From: Entamoeba histolytica HM-1:IMSS
Taxonomy: Eukaryota > Evosea > Mastigamoebida > Endamoebidae
DNA: 12,526 nt
Direction of reading: 5' to 3'
Assembly: GCF_000208925.1 (NCBI RefSeq)
Contig: NW_001915240.1
Coordinates: 1 to 12,526, forward strand
Shown piece by piece: positions 1-7,519 of this stretch. How positions within the stretch are numbered: the first letter of the stretch is position 1; each line of letters opens with the position of its first letter. The notes under the pieces were generated by a model. It was not told the origin of the DNA. It made no database searches and was given only the letters and a program-made list of their open reading frames with translations. Both the position numbers and the translations under genes were made by a program.

Positions 1-218
1 AATGTACTCGTCATCACTCCATCATTTATTGCTTGGCATTCTTCTACAGCTTGTTCAGTATTCTCAAATTTTAATAAATATTCTAAACTAACTATCTCAT
101 TAATTCCTTTCTTCTCTATCTCTTTCTTAATCTTTTCTTCTTTCTCTTCACTTATTATCCCTTCTTCTTTAATTTTTATTAAAGCATATCCTGCTGGCGT
201 CTCATGTAAGATGTACAT
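1..218 (-). CDS. NOP58: Partial second copy of NOP58 (first 72 codons), cut by window edge
   Basis: Reading the minus strand from position 218 gives the same N-terminus as the complete NOP58 gene at 7651 (MYILHETPAG... to ...DGVMTST). It then runs off the left edge in codon 73. Every base matches: window position n pairs with 7869-n. The 5' leader with the AAACCCTAA motif and the adjoining A/T tract is also duplicated. The fragment covers the NOP5NT domain only, so function cannot be judged. It could be the start of a complete head-to-head NOP58 paralogue, a truncated pseudogene, or an assembly/chimera foldback. The perfect identity, including noncoding leader, argues for a very recent duplication, gene conversion or artefact, not an old paralogue. 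Confidence 0.8.
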   Translation of the reverse strand, partial: MYILHETPAGYALIKIKEEGIISEEKEEKIKKEIEKKGINEIVSLEYLLKFENTEQAVEECQAINDGVMTST

Positions 219-276
219 CTTTTATTTTAGGGTTTCTTCTTCTTGTCTTTTTTTTTCTTTTTTTTTTTCTTTTTTT
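1..276. repeat. Inverted repeat, left arm (partner 7593-7868)
   Basis: These 276 bases are the exact reverse complement of 7593-7868. The match starts at the window edge, so the real arm may be longer. It ends inside a slippery tract. Reading left to right the left arm goes T8-C-T11-C-T7-C, whereas the right arm, reverse-complemented, has an uninterrupted T12 before unrelated sequence. The arm contains the NOP58 5' coding region and leader, so it is a gene-segment duplication and not a transposon terminal repeat. Confidence 0.95.
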
Positions 277-300
277 CTTTTTCTTTAAATTTGAAAATTG

Positions 301-612
301 TATTTGAAGAAGATAAAAGAAGACAAATTACAAGAAGCATTACACACAGATAGATTACAAGATCGAATTTTGAGCATCTGATTGTGATGTTGTTTTTAAT
401 AGAAAGTGTATTAAACAATTTTACAAAAAGTGCAGTAGGGTGTTTGATTGAATAATATTTGATGTAACAGAAGAAATTGGAATTATTCAAATGAAATTAG
501 AAATATCTTAAGAGTAATATCAACAGAAAATGGTTCAGTGATAGTGTTAATACTGAAAGAAATTATACATAATAATATAATGATAATAAAATACTCTTTC
601 TTTATAAAATAA
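301..612 (+). pseudogene. Decayed gene trace, possibly PUF/Pumilio-like repeats
   Basis: The plus strand shows successive coding-like stretches in shifting frames. One at 307-375 contains DKLQEALHTDRLQDRIL. One at 354-452 contains VLNNFTKSAVGCLIE. One at 463-612 (49 codons) contains ISTENGSVIVLILKEI. The three helix-like cores (LQEALH, SAVGCLIE, GSVIVLILKE) end at about 343, 450 and 559, a spacing of 107-109 nt or about 36 residues. That is the period of PUF RNA-binding repeats, whose second helix has the pattern G-N-x-V-V-Q-x-x-L-E. Each core keeps part of that pattern, but the RNA-contact residues are not convincing. Frameshifts and stops (351, 453, 460) make it nonfunctional. The assignment to PUF is tentative; that it is a coding remnant is more secure. 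The hydrophobic minus-strand frame over 227-490 ends in a Lys run read from the A tract and looks spurious. Confidence 0.3.
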
Positions 613-1397
613 GAATAAACAAAGCCAAAACAATGATAAAACAATGAAAAAAAAAAGAAGAAATAAAACAAAAAGACATGTTTTATTCACAAAACAAGAA
701 GAAAAACTAAATAATAAATAAAACAAAGAAATCATTCATTTTTAAAATAGCTAAGAGACTGGGTTTATATCCATTAATTAATGAATAAATGACAAATTTA
801 TCAACACTAAATTATCTAATTTTTATTTAATTACTTTATTCAATGTTTTACATTGTTATATATTACATTTTATTATTTTGTTATTTTATTACATCTCTTA
901 TTTATCATTTCTTTTTATTTCTTAATGTCACTTCTATTTTGTTATTTCTTTGTTTATTTTCATATTCAATGATTATATAAATGAATTAATTCGTGTTTGA
1001 AATGATTCAAATGATTGAATATTGTAAAATATTAATTTATTCATAATTTCAGTTCATTGATTTAATCATATTAATTATTCATTGTAATGATTTGATTCAT
1101 TATTATCAAAAAATAAGATGAAAAACAAATTAATCAAATTAACATAAAGAATAAAACATAAACTACAATTAACAGAAAATGGAATGATGAAATTTAAATA
1201 ATAAATGATGGGTTATTCAATTTCTATTTAATAACATATCTCTAAACCATAACATCTATTTCAATCATCAATATCTCATTAATATTAAAACATGAATATT
1301 GTTGTATTTAAATAATAGAAAAATGAATATTGTAAATCAGAGAAGAATATATCATCACAATTAAAAAGAATAAATGAAAGTATAGATAAAATACTGA
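613..1397. other. AT-rich spacer with weak coding traces, no intact gene
   Basis: No supported gene. The composition switches from A-rich (613-730) to T-rich (835-960) and back. One minus-strand frame stays open for 34 codons at 707-811 and includes LINGYKPSLLAILKMNDFF; its GGG/CCC-containing core (around 755-770) is unusually GC-rich for the spacer. On the other strand the same bases read KIAKRLGLYPLINE. Which strand, if either, was coding cannot be decided. A weak minus-strand trace, INEILMIEIDVMV then a stop, lies near 1250-1290. Otherwise I see only low-complexity A/T runs. Confidence 0.4.
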
Positions 1398-1770
1398 CTA
1401 AAACAAAACATTGATATTTACCAAGTCAAAAGAAATGATTTGAATGGTGTTATGTCAATGAATGAAATGAAGAAAGAATAAGTTATGAAGAAAAAGCAAG
1501 AAGAAAAATGGATAAAAAGAAGAAAACAAAGAAGAGAAGGTGATGAGATTAAACAAATAATTAAAAGAAATACTACAATGGCAAATAATAATAAATAATG
1601 AATTTAAATGACTAATTTAAATGAGAATGAAAAGATATTAAATTGTAATTAGAAATATAAAGAGAAAACACAGAAACAAGAACATACTACAAATTCAACA
1701 AAAGAAGATTGAAATTACATTTAAAAAGAAAATGAATATGATAAAAACACAAAATGCGGTTGTAAATGAA
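1398..1770 (+). pseudogene. Decayed Lys/Glu/Asn-rich gene trace
   Basis: A single plus-strand frame runs from 1398 to about 1770. In its first part (1398-1598) there is one internal stop (TAA at 1479) in 66 codons before the TAA at 1596. It begins LKQNIDIYQVKRNDLNG and continues through a charged stretch (KKKQEEKWIKRRKQRREGDE). After a cluster of stops at 1596-1607 the same frame resumes as MTNLNENEKILNCN and reaches KENEYDKNTKCGCK, with further stops. Random DNA of this composition would be expected to carry several times more stops. The peptide is basic and probably coiled-coil-like, but no family is recognised. Confidence is limited because A+G-rich strands are naturally poor in T-initial stop codons. 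Confidence 0.3.
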
Positions 1771-1917
1771 TAAATAATATAAAACAATAAGAATATAGAT
1801 AAAGAAATTTAAAAATCATATATTTGAATTGAAACATGAAAGAATAAACAAAAAATGAAGAAGAGAGTAAGCGAAAATAAAGATAATAAATAATTGAAAT
1901 ATAGAAATAAAAAAAGG

Positions 1918-2142
1918 TCAATTATTAGATATATCCACAGTTGGATTTTCTTCACATTGAGAAGTGATTATTGCAGTTTCTTCATTATGCTCTATTGGTG
2001 TAATAGAGTTCATTTCTAGCATGCTCGCATTAGATTGTTCTTCTTCTAATGTGCTGCCAGAATTCGTAATAAAACACAAAGATGTAATAAAATAAGAAAA
2101 GAAGAAATAAAAGTGTATTTTTAATGTAAAAATTAGAAATAT
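1918..2142 (-). pseudogene. Stop-free C-terminal fragment: hydrophobic segment plus acidic tail
   Basis: The minus strand is open for 74 codons between TGA at 2143-2145 and the terminal TGA at 1918-1920, with no ATG before residue 41. The first ~26 residues are hydrophobic and aromatic (FYFFFSYFITSLCFIT) and could be a membrane segment, although they are read from the 153-bp repeat. The last ~48 are acidic and polar (STLEEEQSNASMLEMNS ... TSQCEENPTVDISNN), with balanced codon use unlike the surrounding low-complexity DNA. It looks like the end of a membrane protein with a cytosolic tail whose upstream part was replaced by the repeat. Similar tails occur at 3745-3830 and 9871-10020. It could also be the last exon of a spliced gene. 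No family is recognised. Confidence 0.35.
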
Positions 2143-2219
2143 TCAATAAAAGTGTCTAATTTAATGATGTAAAATAATTAACAATATTTTATTAATGAAA
2201 AATATTTTACTCTTTTTTA
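2067..2219. repeat. Direct repeat, left copy (partner 12374-12526)
   Basis: These 153 bases are identical, in the same orientation, to the last 153 bases of the window. The offset is 10,307. The left boundary coincides with the junction to the acidic-tail sequence at 1918-2066, as if the repeat had been inserted at, or recombined into, that gene remnant. The right boundary cannot be fixed because the other copy runs off the window. No target-site duplication or terminal inverted repeat can be seen. Confidence 0.95.
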
Positions 2220-2860
2220 TGTTTATTATTTATATGTATAACTTTATTATGATGTTTATTATATAATCAATCATATGTGTTATGTTATTATAACATATAA
2301 TAAGTGATAAAATATAAATGAAAATGATATGAATATATGATATAAAATAAAGAAAAAACAAAAGAATAATAAGAATAAATGATAAATAAAACGAGAAATG
2401 ATAATAAATGATATAATAATAAAATCAAAGAATAAAAGATAAAATCAATATTAATATAAAACAAAACAGAATAAATATAAAATGAAAATAGATATAAATG
2501 ATAATAATATAAAATGAATAAGGTGAATAAACAAATACAACTAAATATAAAAGAATAACAATAAGAAATTTTAAAGAATATAAACATAAAAATAATAAAA
2601 TAAGAAGAATATAATAATATATAGATAATAAGAATAACACAATGATATACATAATATAAACAGAGAAATAAAAAATATAAAAATACGATAGATAAATAAC
2701 ATATAAATAAAAGAATAAAAAGAATAAAAATAAATATGATTCATCAAATCATCTATTTCATTAATATTTCATACAAAATGAATACGATTGATAATAAATT
2801 ATAAACATAAATATTTACATATTCTGTATTTATCATACTTTTTATTTTTATTTTTTTTAG
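2220..2860. other. A-rich low-complexity spacer
   Basis: No gene is supported. From about 2290 to 2730 the plus strand is almost purely A, with scattered G and T and hardly any C, in endless variants of AATAAA/GAATAA/ATGATA. Read on the minus strand this gives Phe/Tyr/Leu/Ile-only frames, which are compositional and not real proteins. The plus-strand frames are Lys/Asn/Ile-rich with many stops, similar in style to the better relics at 3428 and 11332, so this may be a more decayed member of the same class. After 2800 the composition turns T-rich and ends in a T8-AG at 2851-2860. Confidence 0.4.
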
Positions 2861-2862
2861 GA

Positions 2863-2958
2863 GCAAAATATAATAAAGTGGAAAAATCTATGGATGCAAA
2901 TTATTTTGCATCTTTTTTCATTTTTGTAAATTATTTAGATGCATTATTTCTTTGCTAA
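2863..2958 (+). pseudogene. Fragment of a protein related to the relic at 11332-11640
   Basis: The plus-strand frame reads AKYNKVEK then SMDANYFASFF, then IFVNYLDAL, ending at TAA 2956-2958. It aligns with the plus-strand relic at 11560-11640 (AKFNDAK, NDAKYLATFLLMQNIL) in the pattern A-K-aromatic-N ... D-A-x-Y-x-A-S/T-F ... N-x-L. The two nucleotide sequences have diverged while this pattern persists, which supports past coding. Just upstream is T8-AG, which could be an old 3' splice site. The family is unknown. Confidence 0.35.
2893..2912. repeat. Perfect 8-bp inverted repeat (hairpin)
   Basis: GATGCAAA, a 4-base TTAT loop, then TTTGCATC. The arms are perfect. It lies inside the relic at 2863-2958, where GATGCA encodes the recurring Asp-Ala pair, so it may be a by-product of coding sequence and not a regulatory element. 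Confidence 0.6.
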
Positions 2959-3203
2959 TTTTCGTACCCAATGTGGAATATGTGAAAATGGTATTATACA
3001 TAAATGTGAAAATAAAACCATAAACCCAACCTATGAAAAATCAAATAATCAATCAGATGAAAAACCAAGAAGATGAAAAGTCAATTAACCACTCTGAAGA
3101 AGGAACAAAAAGTAATTCAGAAGATAATTCAATTCATAGCATATATGAAGCATCATTAACTATTTTCTCTCTTATTGGAACGATGACTATGTTATTTATT
3201 TAA
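2939..3203 (+). pseudogene. Frameshifted Cys-rich surface-protein-like remnant with GPI-signal-like end
   Basis: Two plus-strand frames join into one plausible protein. The first (2939-3076, 45 aa) begins MHYFFANF and contains RTQCGICENGIIHKCENKT, a C-x2-C-x7-C cluster, then a polar linker ending DEKPRR and TGA. A shift of one base continues it at 3069-3203 (44 codons) as an acidic/Ser linker (EDEKSINHSEEGTKSNSED). This leads to a hydrophobic end, ASLTIFSLIGTMTMLFI, and TAA. Cys cluster, hydrophilic linker and short hydrophobic C-terminus resemble GPI-anchored or tail-anchored surface proteins, which are abundant in Entamoeba. The family itself is inferred only from architecture. The frameshift could be genuine decay or a sequencing indel. 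If it is an indel, the product would be about 87 aa. Confidence 0.4.
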
Positions 3204-3427
3204 ATAATTGACAGATGTTAAAATTATTCAAATGTTATGTTTAAATTTAAATAATGAAACGTTTTTAATTCATTTTTCTTTTAGTTTAAACTGTATTTAT
3301 ATTCTAAATCAAACATAATAATAAAGATAATAAATACCAAATAGTTAAATATATTTTACATATTACGTTTTATATAACTCATATATTCTTTTTCAATATA
3401 AAGAATAAACAAATTATTTTTTCATTA

Positions 3428-3598
3428 CTATTGAATAATATCATTAATTCTCATAAAAAACCCAAACAAAACATAAATATTCAATCGAGGATGTGGTGAT
3501 ATTTGAATAATAATAATAATAAATGTATAATAAAAATAGTAAAAGAAGTACAAAGAAAAAAGGTTTAAAAAGAGAGAAAAGAAATGAGTAATAAATAA
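3428..3598 (+). pseudogene. Decayed Lys/Asn-rich gene trace
   Basis: This plus-strand frame carries only two internal stops (TGA 3497, TAA 3566) before TAA 3596. It reads LLNNIINSHKKPKQNIN, IQSRMW, stop, YLNNNNNKCIIKIVKEVQRK. CCC, CGAGG and TGTGG bases in 3459-3496 stand out from the surrounding A/T. The hydrophobic minus-strand frame over the same bases looks like its antisense shadow. It is followed by A-rich DNA and then by the minus-strand tail remnant at 3745-3830, the same order as at 1398-2066. The family is unknown. Confidence 0.3.
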
Positions 3599-3644
3599 AA
3601 ACAAAATGAGTAAATAGAATGATAATATGAATAACAACAATAAT

Positions 3645-3670
3645 AAACTTAGAATGAAAACTTAGAATGA
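3645..3670. repeat. 13-bp tandem duplication (2 copies)
   Basis: AAACTTAGAATGA occurs twice head-to-tail without interruption. It lies in A-rich spacer DNA and has no evident function. It looks like a replication-slippage duplication. Confidence 0.85.
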
Positions 3671-3744
3671 AATTAAAGTGAAAACCAAGAGAATAATAAA
3701 TAAATAAAAATGAGGATATAAAGAAATATTTAAAAAAGACTAAA

Positions 3745-3830
3745 AAGAATAGATATATCTACAACTGGATTTCTTTTTATATTAAAAAATAATTACTTCT
3801 ATATCTTCAATACATTATGTTTAAGTAATA
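3745..3830 (-). pseudogene. Second, decayed copy of the acidic-tail sequence
   Basis: The plus-strand sequence around 3752-3770 (AGATATATCTACAACTGG) parallels 1927-1944 (AGATATATCCACAGTTGG), and the similarity extends leftward and rightward with gaps. On the minus strand this copy reads EDIEVIIF, a stop, YKK. A one-base shift then gives NPVVDIS, against EETAIITSQ...NPTVDIS in the 1918-2142 remnant. The internal stop and frameshift show decay. It is flanked on the left by an A-rich block, as the first copy is, so a larger unit was probably duplicated. Confidence 0.35.
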
Positions 3831-4002
3831 ATCTTTATTAAAAAGAAAATAAATAAAAGGTGTTAAAAGAAGAATTAATTTATTCCTTCATTTATATTGA
3901 CTTAATAAAAAATTAATTTATGAAATGAATTACACTTGTAAAGACTGAAATGCTTGCAATACTACAAAAATAAAATAAAGATCAAAATAAATAACAAATG
4001 AA

Positions 4003-4844
4003 TTAGAATAATAAGTCATCGTCATTATTTTGTTTACCAAAATCTGGTGTTGCCATTTTTCTATTTAACTCATTCCTTTGTTCAATCAAAGCAGGTTTTC
4101 TTTCTTCTAATTCTTTGATCTTTTGTTTAGAGACATTCATATCTTGAGAATATTTTTCTTCAAGGCTTTTAATTTCTTGTTCAATATGTTTTTTTCTTTT
4201 TTCTTTATCCTTTACAATTTCTAAAATATTATCATTAGGTTTAACTTTTTCATATTTTTCTCTTAATGAAAGTACTTCACGTTTGATATCTGCTTGTTTA
4301 TTCATTTCCATAATTTCTTTATCAATGTCTTGTCTCTCTTTTTTTGCGTCAATTATGTCTTTAGATATTACTTCGATTTCCCTTTCTAACAGTTTCATTG
4401 CTGCTTCATTTTCTTTTCTTCTTTTGATAACCCCTTCTTGACGTCGAATAATTTCTACAACTTCTTTTTCTTTTTCTTGTGTTTCATTCATTTGATCCAT
4501 AAGACTTTTTTCTTGTTGTGTTAATAATTCATAAGTGCTTTCAACTTCTTTGATTCTTTGTTGAATATCATTAATTTCTTTAACAATTACTTGGTATTTC
4601 ATTTCAAGTTCTTTTTCATTTTTATCACGTTCTTCATTTGTTTTTCTTTCCCTTTCGTTTTCTATTTGACATGCACTAATAATCTCCTTTAACATAAGCA
4701 TTCGTTCTATTACATTATTTAAGTTTAATAACCATTTCTTTTAAAGTACAAAGAATACAAACCTGTTGCTTTTCCTTTAGTAAAGTCGGTTGTGTTTATC
4801 ATTTTAATAAGCTCCTCTGATACAGAAGGAGTTGTTCTCTTCAT
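4003..4844 (-). CDS. Coiled-coil protein, two exons, 261 aa, family not recognised
   Basis: Exon 1 is 4763-4844 and exon 2 is 4003-4706. Joining them across a GTTTGT...TAG intron (phase 1) gives 262 codons including TAA. The start at 4844 was chosen because splicing adds MKRTTPSVSEELIKMINTTD and a smooth join (GKAT-E-RMLMLKEII). Starting at the first ATG inside exon 2 would lose this and leave the intron unexplained. After ~45 residues of mixed character, residues ~50-240 are dense Glu/Lys/Gln/Arg/Ile/Leu heptads with almost no Pro, a long coiled coil broken near KPNDN. The end (PDFGKQNNDDDLLF) is acidic with a terminal hydrophobic trio and could be a docking motif. There is no signal peptide, membrane segment or catalytic motif. 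It is divergently transcribed from the RPAP1-like gene. It could be a cytoskeletal, trafficking or kinetochore-type scaffold, but nothing in the sequence decides. Confidence 0.85.
4707..4762 (-). other. Spliceosomal intron, 56 nt
   Basis: On the coding (minus) strand the intron begins GTTTGT directly after GCAACAG (4763-4769) and ends TAATAG before AACGAATG. GTTTGT at the 5' site and TAG at the 3' site are the typical Entamoeba intron signals, and 56 nt is a usual length there. Removing it joins two open frames in phase 1 with no stop. Unspliced, the frame meets stop codons. Confidence 0.85.
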
Positions 4845-4933
4845 GAAAAATATGAATATAAATTGAGATTTCAAGTTCGTATAATAAAAAATAAATGAAA
4901 AAAATAAAAAATCTTAATCTTGTTATAATAAAA
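4845..4933. promoter_or_regulatory. Shared divergent promoter region, 89 bp
   Basis: This spacer separates the start codons of the coiled-coil gene (minus) and the RPAP1-like gene (plus), so both core promoters must lie in it or overlap the genes. On the minus strand ACGAACTTG contains GAAC (4875-4878), about 30 bases before the 4844 start. GAAC is a known E. histolytica core-promoter element, but a four-base match is weak. AT-rich TATA-like runs occur in both directions (around 4850-4862 and 4880-4895). No initiator could be fixed. Confidence 0.45.
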
Positions 4934-7519
4934 ATGGAACCACCACTTATTTTGACAACATGCACCCACGAAGATGATTGTCCTCATTGCAGATTAAAAC
5001 AACAGCCAAAAGGACTTCCTGATATTAAAGAAAAGCCTAAAAGAACAGCAACTAAACCAATATTTGAAACTAAAGGGTTTCCATCTCCCCAAAAGAAATA
5101 TCAATCTACTAAAAAACCTGAAATTGCTTCAAAAGAAACTGTTGATTTTATTAAAATGCTTCATAAAGGTCATAGTCATTGTGAAGTTACTAAAGACACA
5201 GTATCGGTTAATGCAAGTTGGATGGGTTTTGTTGAAAGACCTAAGGTATATCCAGAGTTAACTATAAATAATATGAGATTTGGATTTGCAGGAGAAGTCC
5301 TTCCTTTTGAAGTTGATTTGGCTGCATTTAGTGGTTTATATAATCATGGAGAAGATCAATGGGCTGCTGGGTATTCATTCAATGAAATTGGTATGCTAAT
5401 TCGTTCTAATGTAGTATCTCAAGTTCGGGCAATGCTCGGAATTATTGAGTCAATATGTGACAGATGCAACGGAATTTATAGAGAGATTTCATATCCACAA
5501 GACGATGGAACATATTTTAAAATAGGAGGTGAACAATTTGGAGATAAATATTATTATAAGAACATTTCAAAGGAAGATGTTTTCAGACATTTATGGCTAA
5601 ACAACGATGTCTTTGCATCATTATGTGAGGTTATTCTTAACAAAGACTCTACTACTTTGTATTATGGTATAGAAGTGTTGTACAAAATGTTAATTTGTTC
5701 TCCTCCTGATTCTTTACATTTTAGAGCAGCAATGAAAAATTATTTTCTTGAAACTAAAACTGATGATGAGAAAAAAGAAGACATAATTCAAAGATATCTT
5801 AAGCTTCATATTGTAGGCAAACTAATTGAATACATGAAAATAATTCCTTCAAATATAGCTGTTAAAGCATTATGGATTACAATTGGATTTTTCAGACTAG
5901 GAAAAGACTATCAAAGTTGTATCAGTGAAGATGAAAAAAAACAACTAGTTGCTCAAATATCACAAAAAAAAAGTCCTGTTTCTCATAACATTGGTACTGA
6001 TGAAACTGAAAAAGCACTTGCTCATTATATAGCAAGTGAACCAGATGTTCTTCCAATTTCTATTGATGAAACTTGGTCATTGGTTGATGAAATAAGTAAA
6101 GGGTTTATTCCAGAAAATGGAAAAATCTTATTAATAACTTCCCTAGTAAAAAATAAGTCATTAGAAATTGATAACGTATTTAGCCTTCATCAAGCAAAAC
6201 CCCGTGGTGCCATTGGTTATCAATTTATGAAAGAAACTATAAAATTATTAACTTTAGAAGAATTAGAAAAAGTCTATTGTTCATGTGAATATGAGGATTT
6301 ATTCTCTGCACTACTTTGTGTAAGTTATGCAGCAGAAATTATTAGAAGAAATGGAAAATTACACAAAACATTTAAGTTCAATCAATTATTTTATTCTGAT
6401 GAACTACGGTTTAAACCAAAAGACCATAAACTATATCAAATATTACCTACTTGTGATTGGGAATTTGAATTCCCATATTTCCAATTAGCTCTTTGTTCAG
6501 TTTTAAGTGGAAATACCTTAAAAGAATTCCAATACCATTGGAATGAAACTGGAGCACCAACTGAAGGTATTTGTCTTTCATTACTCAAAGGTGATTTTAA
6601 ACTAGTAATTAAACATCTACCAGAAATATGTATTACCTTTGGTAAAGACTGTTTTATTCTCGTGCTTAAAATGATTTTAAAAAATGCTCATTTGTCTGGT
6701 GGGCAACTTGAAGAATATTTTTTCAGTCATTTCATAAATCAATTTACTGAAGTCACTATCGGAGAATCTTTCCCACAATACCCTGATATTCTTTCAATTG
6801 GATTTTGTTCTCAAAATGATGACATTGTTTCTCAGACTTTTGAACTAGTCATAAGCCTTCTCCCAAAATATGAAGAATTTATTATCCCACATTACACATC
6901 AATTCTTAATCTTCTAAAAATGCCACAAACAATTTTTAACATTAAAATGGATTTGATTGAATCATACATTAAAACATTCTCTCAAGTCTCTCAATCTATA
7001 ATATATGACCCTTTATACACCGCAAAACAAGAAATTAAAAATATCCTTGAAGAACAAAAAATGAAAGGAGCTACTAACGTTGATGCAATAGCTGATCAAA
7101 ATGATATTCTTCTAATTCAACAATCAAAAGAATATCAAAACATGTTCGCTAACATTACTCTCTTCAACCAAACATCATTAAATCATCCTCTATTGAGTTT
7201 CCTTATTCTACCATTTTATCATCCTGCTCCTGAATTCTTAGAAGCACTTCAATTTTCAATTGGTTCGTTTGGAACAATATATCCATTTAACAAAACAATG
7301 TATTTAAAAACATCAGACAACTCAGAATATCTCAGACTTATTATTCAAATTTATAAAAGTGCACGTCAATGGAATGACGTAGTTGCAGCTGCTCTGAGTT
7401 ATACTATCATCAAGTTATGTGAAGAAGACCAAACAAATATTAAATTCTATGAATTAACAAATACTGACATCAACAAAATGAAAAATTTGGTGAATAATAT
7501 TTTCAAAAAAGCCCTATAA
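4934..7519 (+). CDS. RPAP1: RPAP1-like RNA polymerase II-associated protein (861 aa)
   Basis: RPAP1 (yeast Rba50, plant MINIYO) links RNA polymerase II to chaperones and supports its assembly and nuclear import. The RPAP1 C-terminal domain signature is at residues ~112-180: MRFGFAGEVLP followed by LYNHGEDQWAAGYSFNEIGM and LIRSNVVSQVRAM. This matches the animal pattern of 'ELRFD-x-x-G ... GLHHHGEEP-x-x-x-GYT-x-x-EL-x-x-L-x-RS' and is followed by a long helical-repeat-like region to the end. The RPAP1_N motif is not obvious. Instead residues 10-19 are CTHEDDCPHC, a possible small zinc site. At 861 aa it is shorter than human RPAP1 (about 1,390) and longer than Rba50 (about 440). I chose ATG 4934. 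An in-frame ATG at 4895 would add only 13 residues (MKKIKNLNLVIIK) read from AT-rich promoter-like DNA. No introns. NOP58 follows 131 bp downstream on the same strand. Confidence 0.85.
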   Translation: MEPPLILTTCTHEDDCPHCRLKQQPKGLPDIKEKPKRTATKPIFETKGFPSPQKKYQSTKKPEIASKETVDFIKMLHKGHSHCEVTKDTVSVNASWMGFVERPKVYPELTINNMRFGFAGEVLPFEVDLAAFSGLYNHGEDQWAAGYSFNEIGMLIRSNVVSQVRAMLGIIESICDRCNGIYREISYPQDDGTYFKIGGEQFGDKYYYKNISKEDVFRHLWLNNDVFASLCEVILNKDSTTLYYGIEVLYKMLICSPPDSLHFRAAMKNYFLETKTDDEKKEDIIQRYLKLHIVGKLIEYMKIIPSNIAVKALWITIGFFRLGKDYQSCISEDEKKQLVAQISQKKSPVSHNIGTDETEKALAHYIASEPDVLPISIDETWSLVDEISKGFIPENGKILLITSLVKNKSLEIDNVFSLHQAKPRGAIGYQFMKETIKLLTLEELEKVYCSCEYEDLFSALLCVSYAAEIIRRNGKLHKTFKFNQLFYSDELRFKPKDHKLYQILPTCDWEFEFPYFQLALCSVLSGNTLKEFQYHWNETGAPTEGICLSLLKGDFKLVIKHLPEICITFGKDCFILVLKMILKNAHLSGGQLEEYFFSHFINQFTEVTIGESFPQYPDILSIGFCSQNDDIVSQTFELVISLLPKYEEFIIPHYTSILNLLKMPQTIFNIKMDLIESYIKTFSQVSQSIIYDPLYTAKQEIKNILEEQKMKGATNVDAIADQNDILLIQQSKEYQNMFANITLFNQTSLNHPLLSFLILPFYHPAPEFLEALQFSIGSFGTIYPFNKTMYLKTSDNSEYLRLIIQIYKSARQWNDVVAAALSYTIIKLCEEDQTNIKFYELTNTDINKMKNLVNNIFKKAL

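Noticed and set aside
227..490. Minus-strand 87-aa frame with a possible membrane segment
   Set aside because: It runs straight into a Lys run read from the poly(A/G) tract of the NOP58 leader, and the plus strand of the same bases carries better coding signal.
1721..1921. Minus-strand Phe/Tyr/Leu-rich reading frame (and similar ones at 2288-2587, 2425-2652, 3428-3640, 11319-11537, 12156-12453)
   Set aside because: They are the antisense of A/G-rich DNA and use almost only Phe, Tyr, Leu, Ile and Ser. They lack helix periodicity, convincing starts or conserved motifs.
2841..2862. T-rich run ending in TAG as a functional 3' splice site of an expressed gene
   Set aside because: No matching GTTTGT donor with an open upstream exon was found within a plausible distance.
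4895..4933. Upstream in-frame ATG as start of the RPAP1-like protein
   Set aside because: It adds 13 Lys/Ile/Asn residues from promoter-like AT sequence and leaves only 50 bp to the divergent gene. The second ATG starts the compositionally normal protein.
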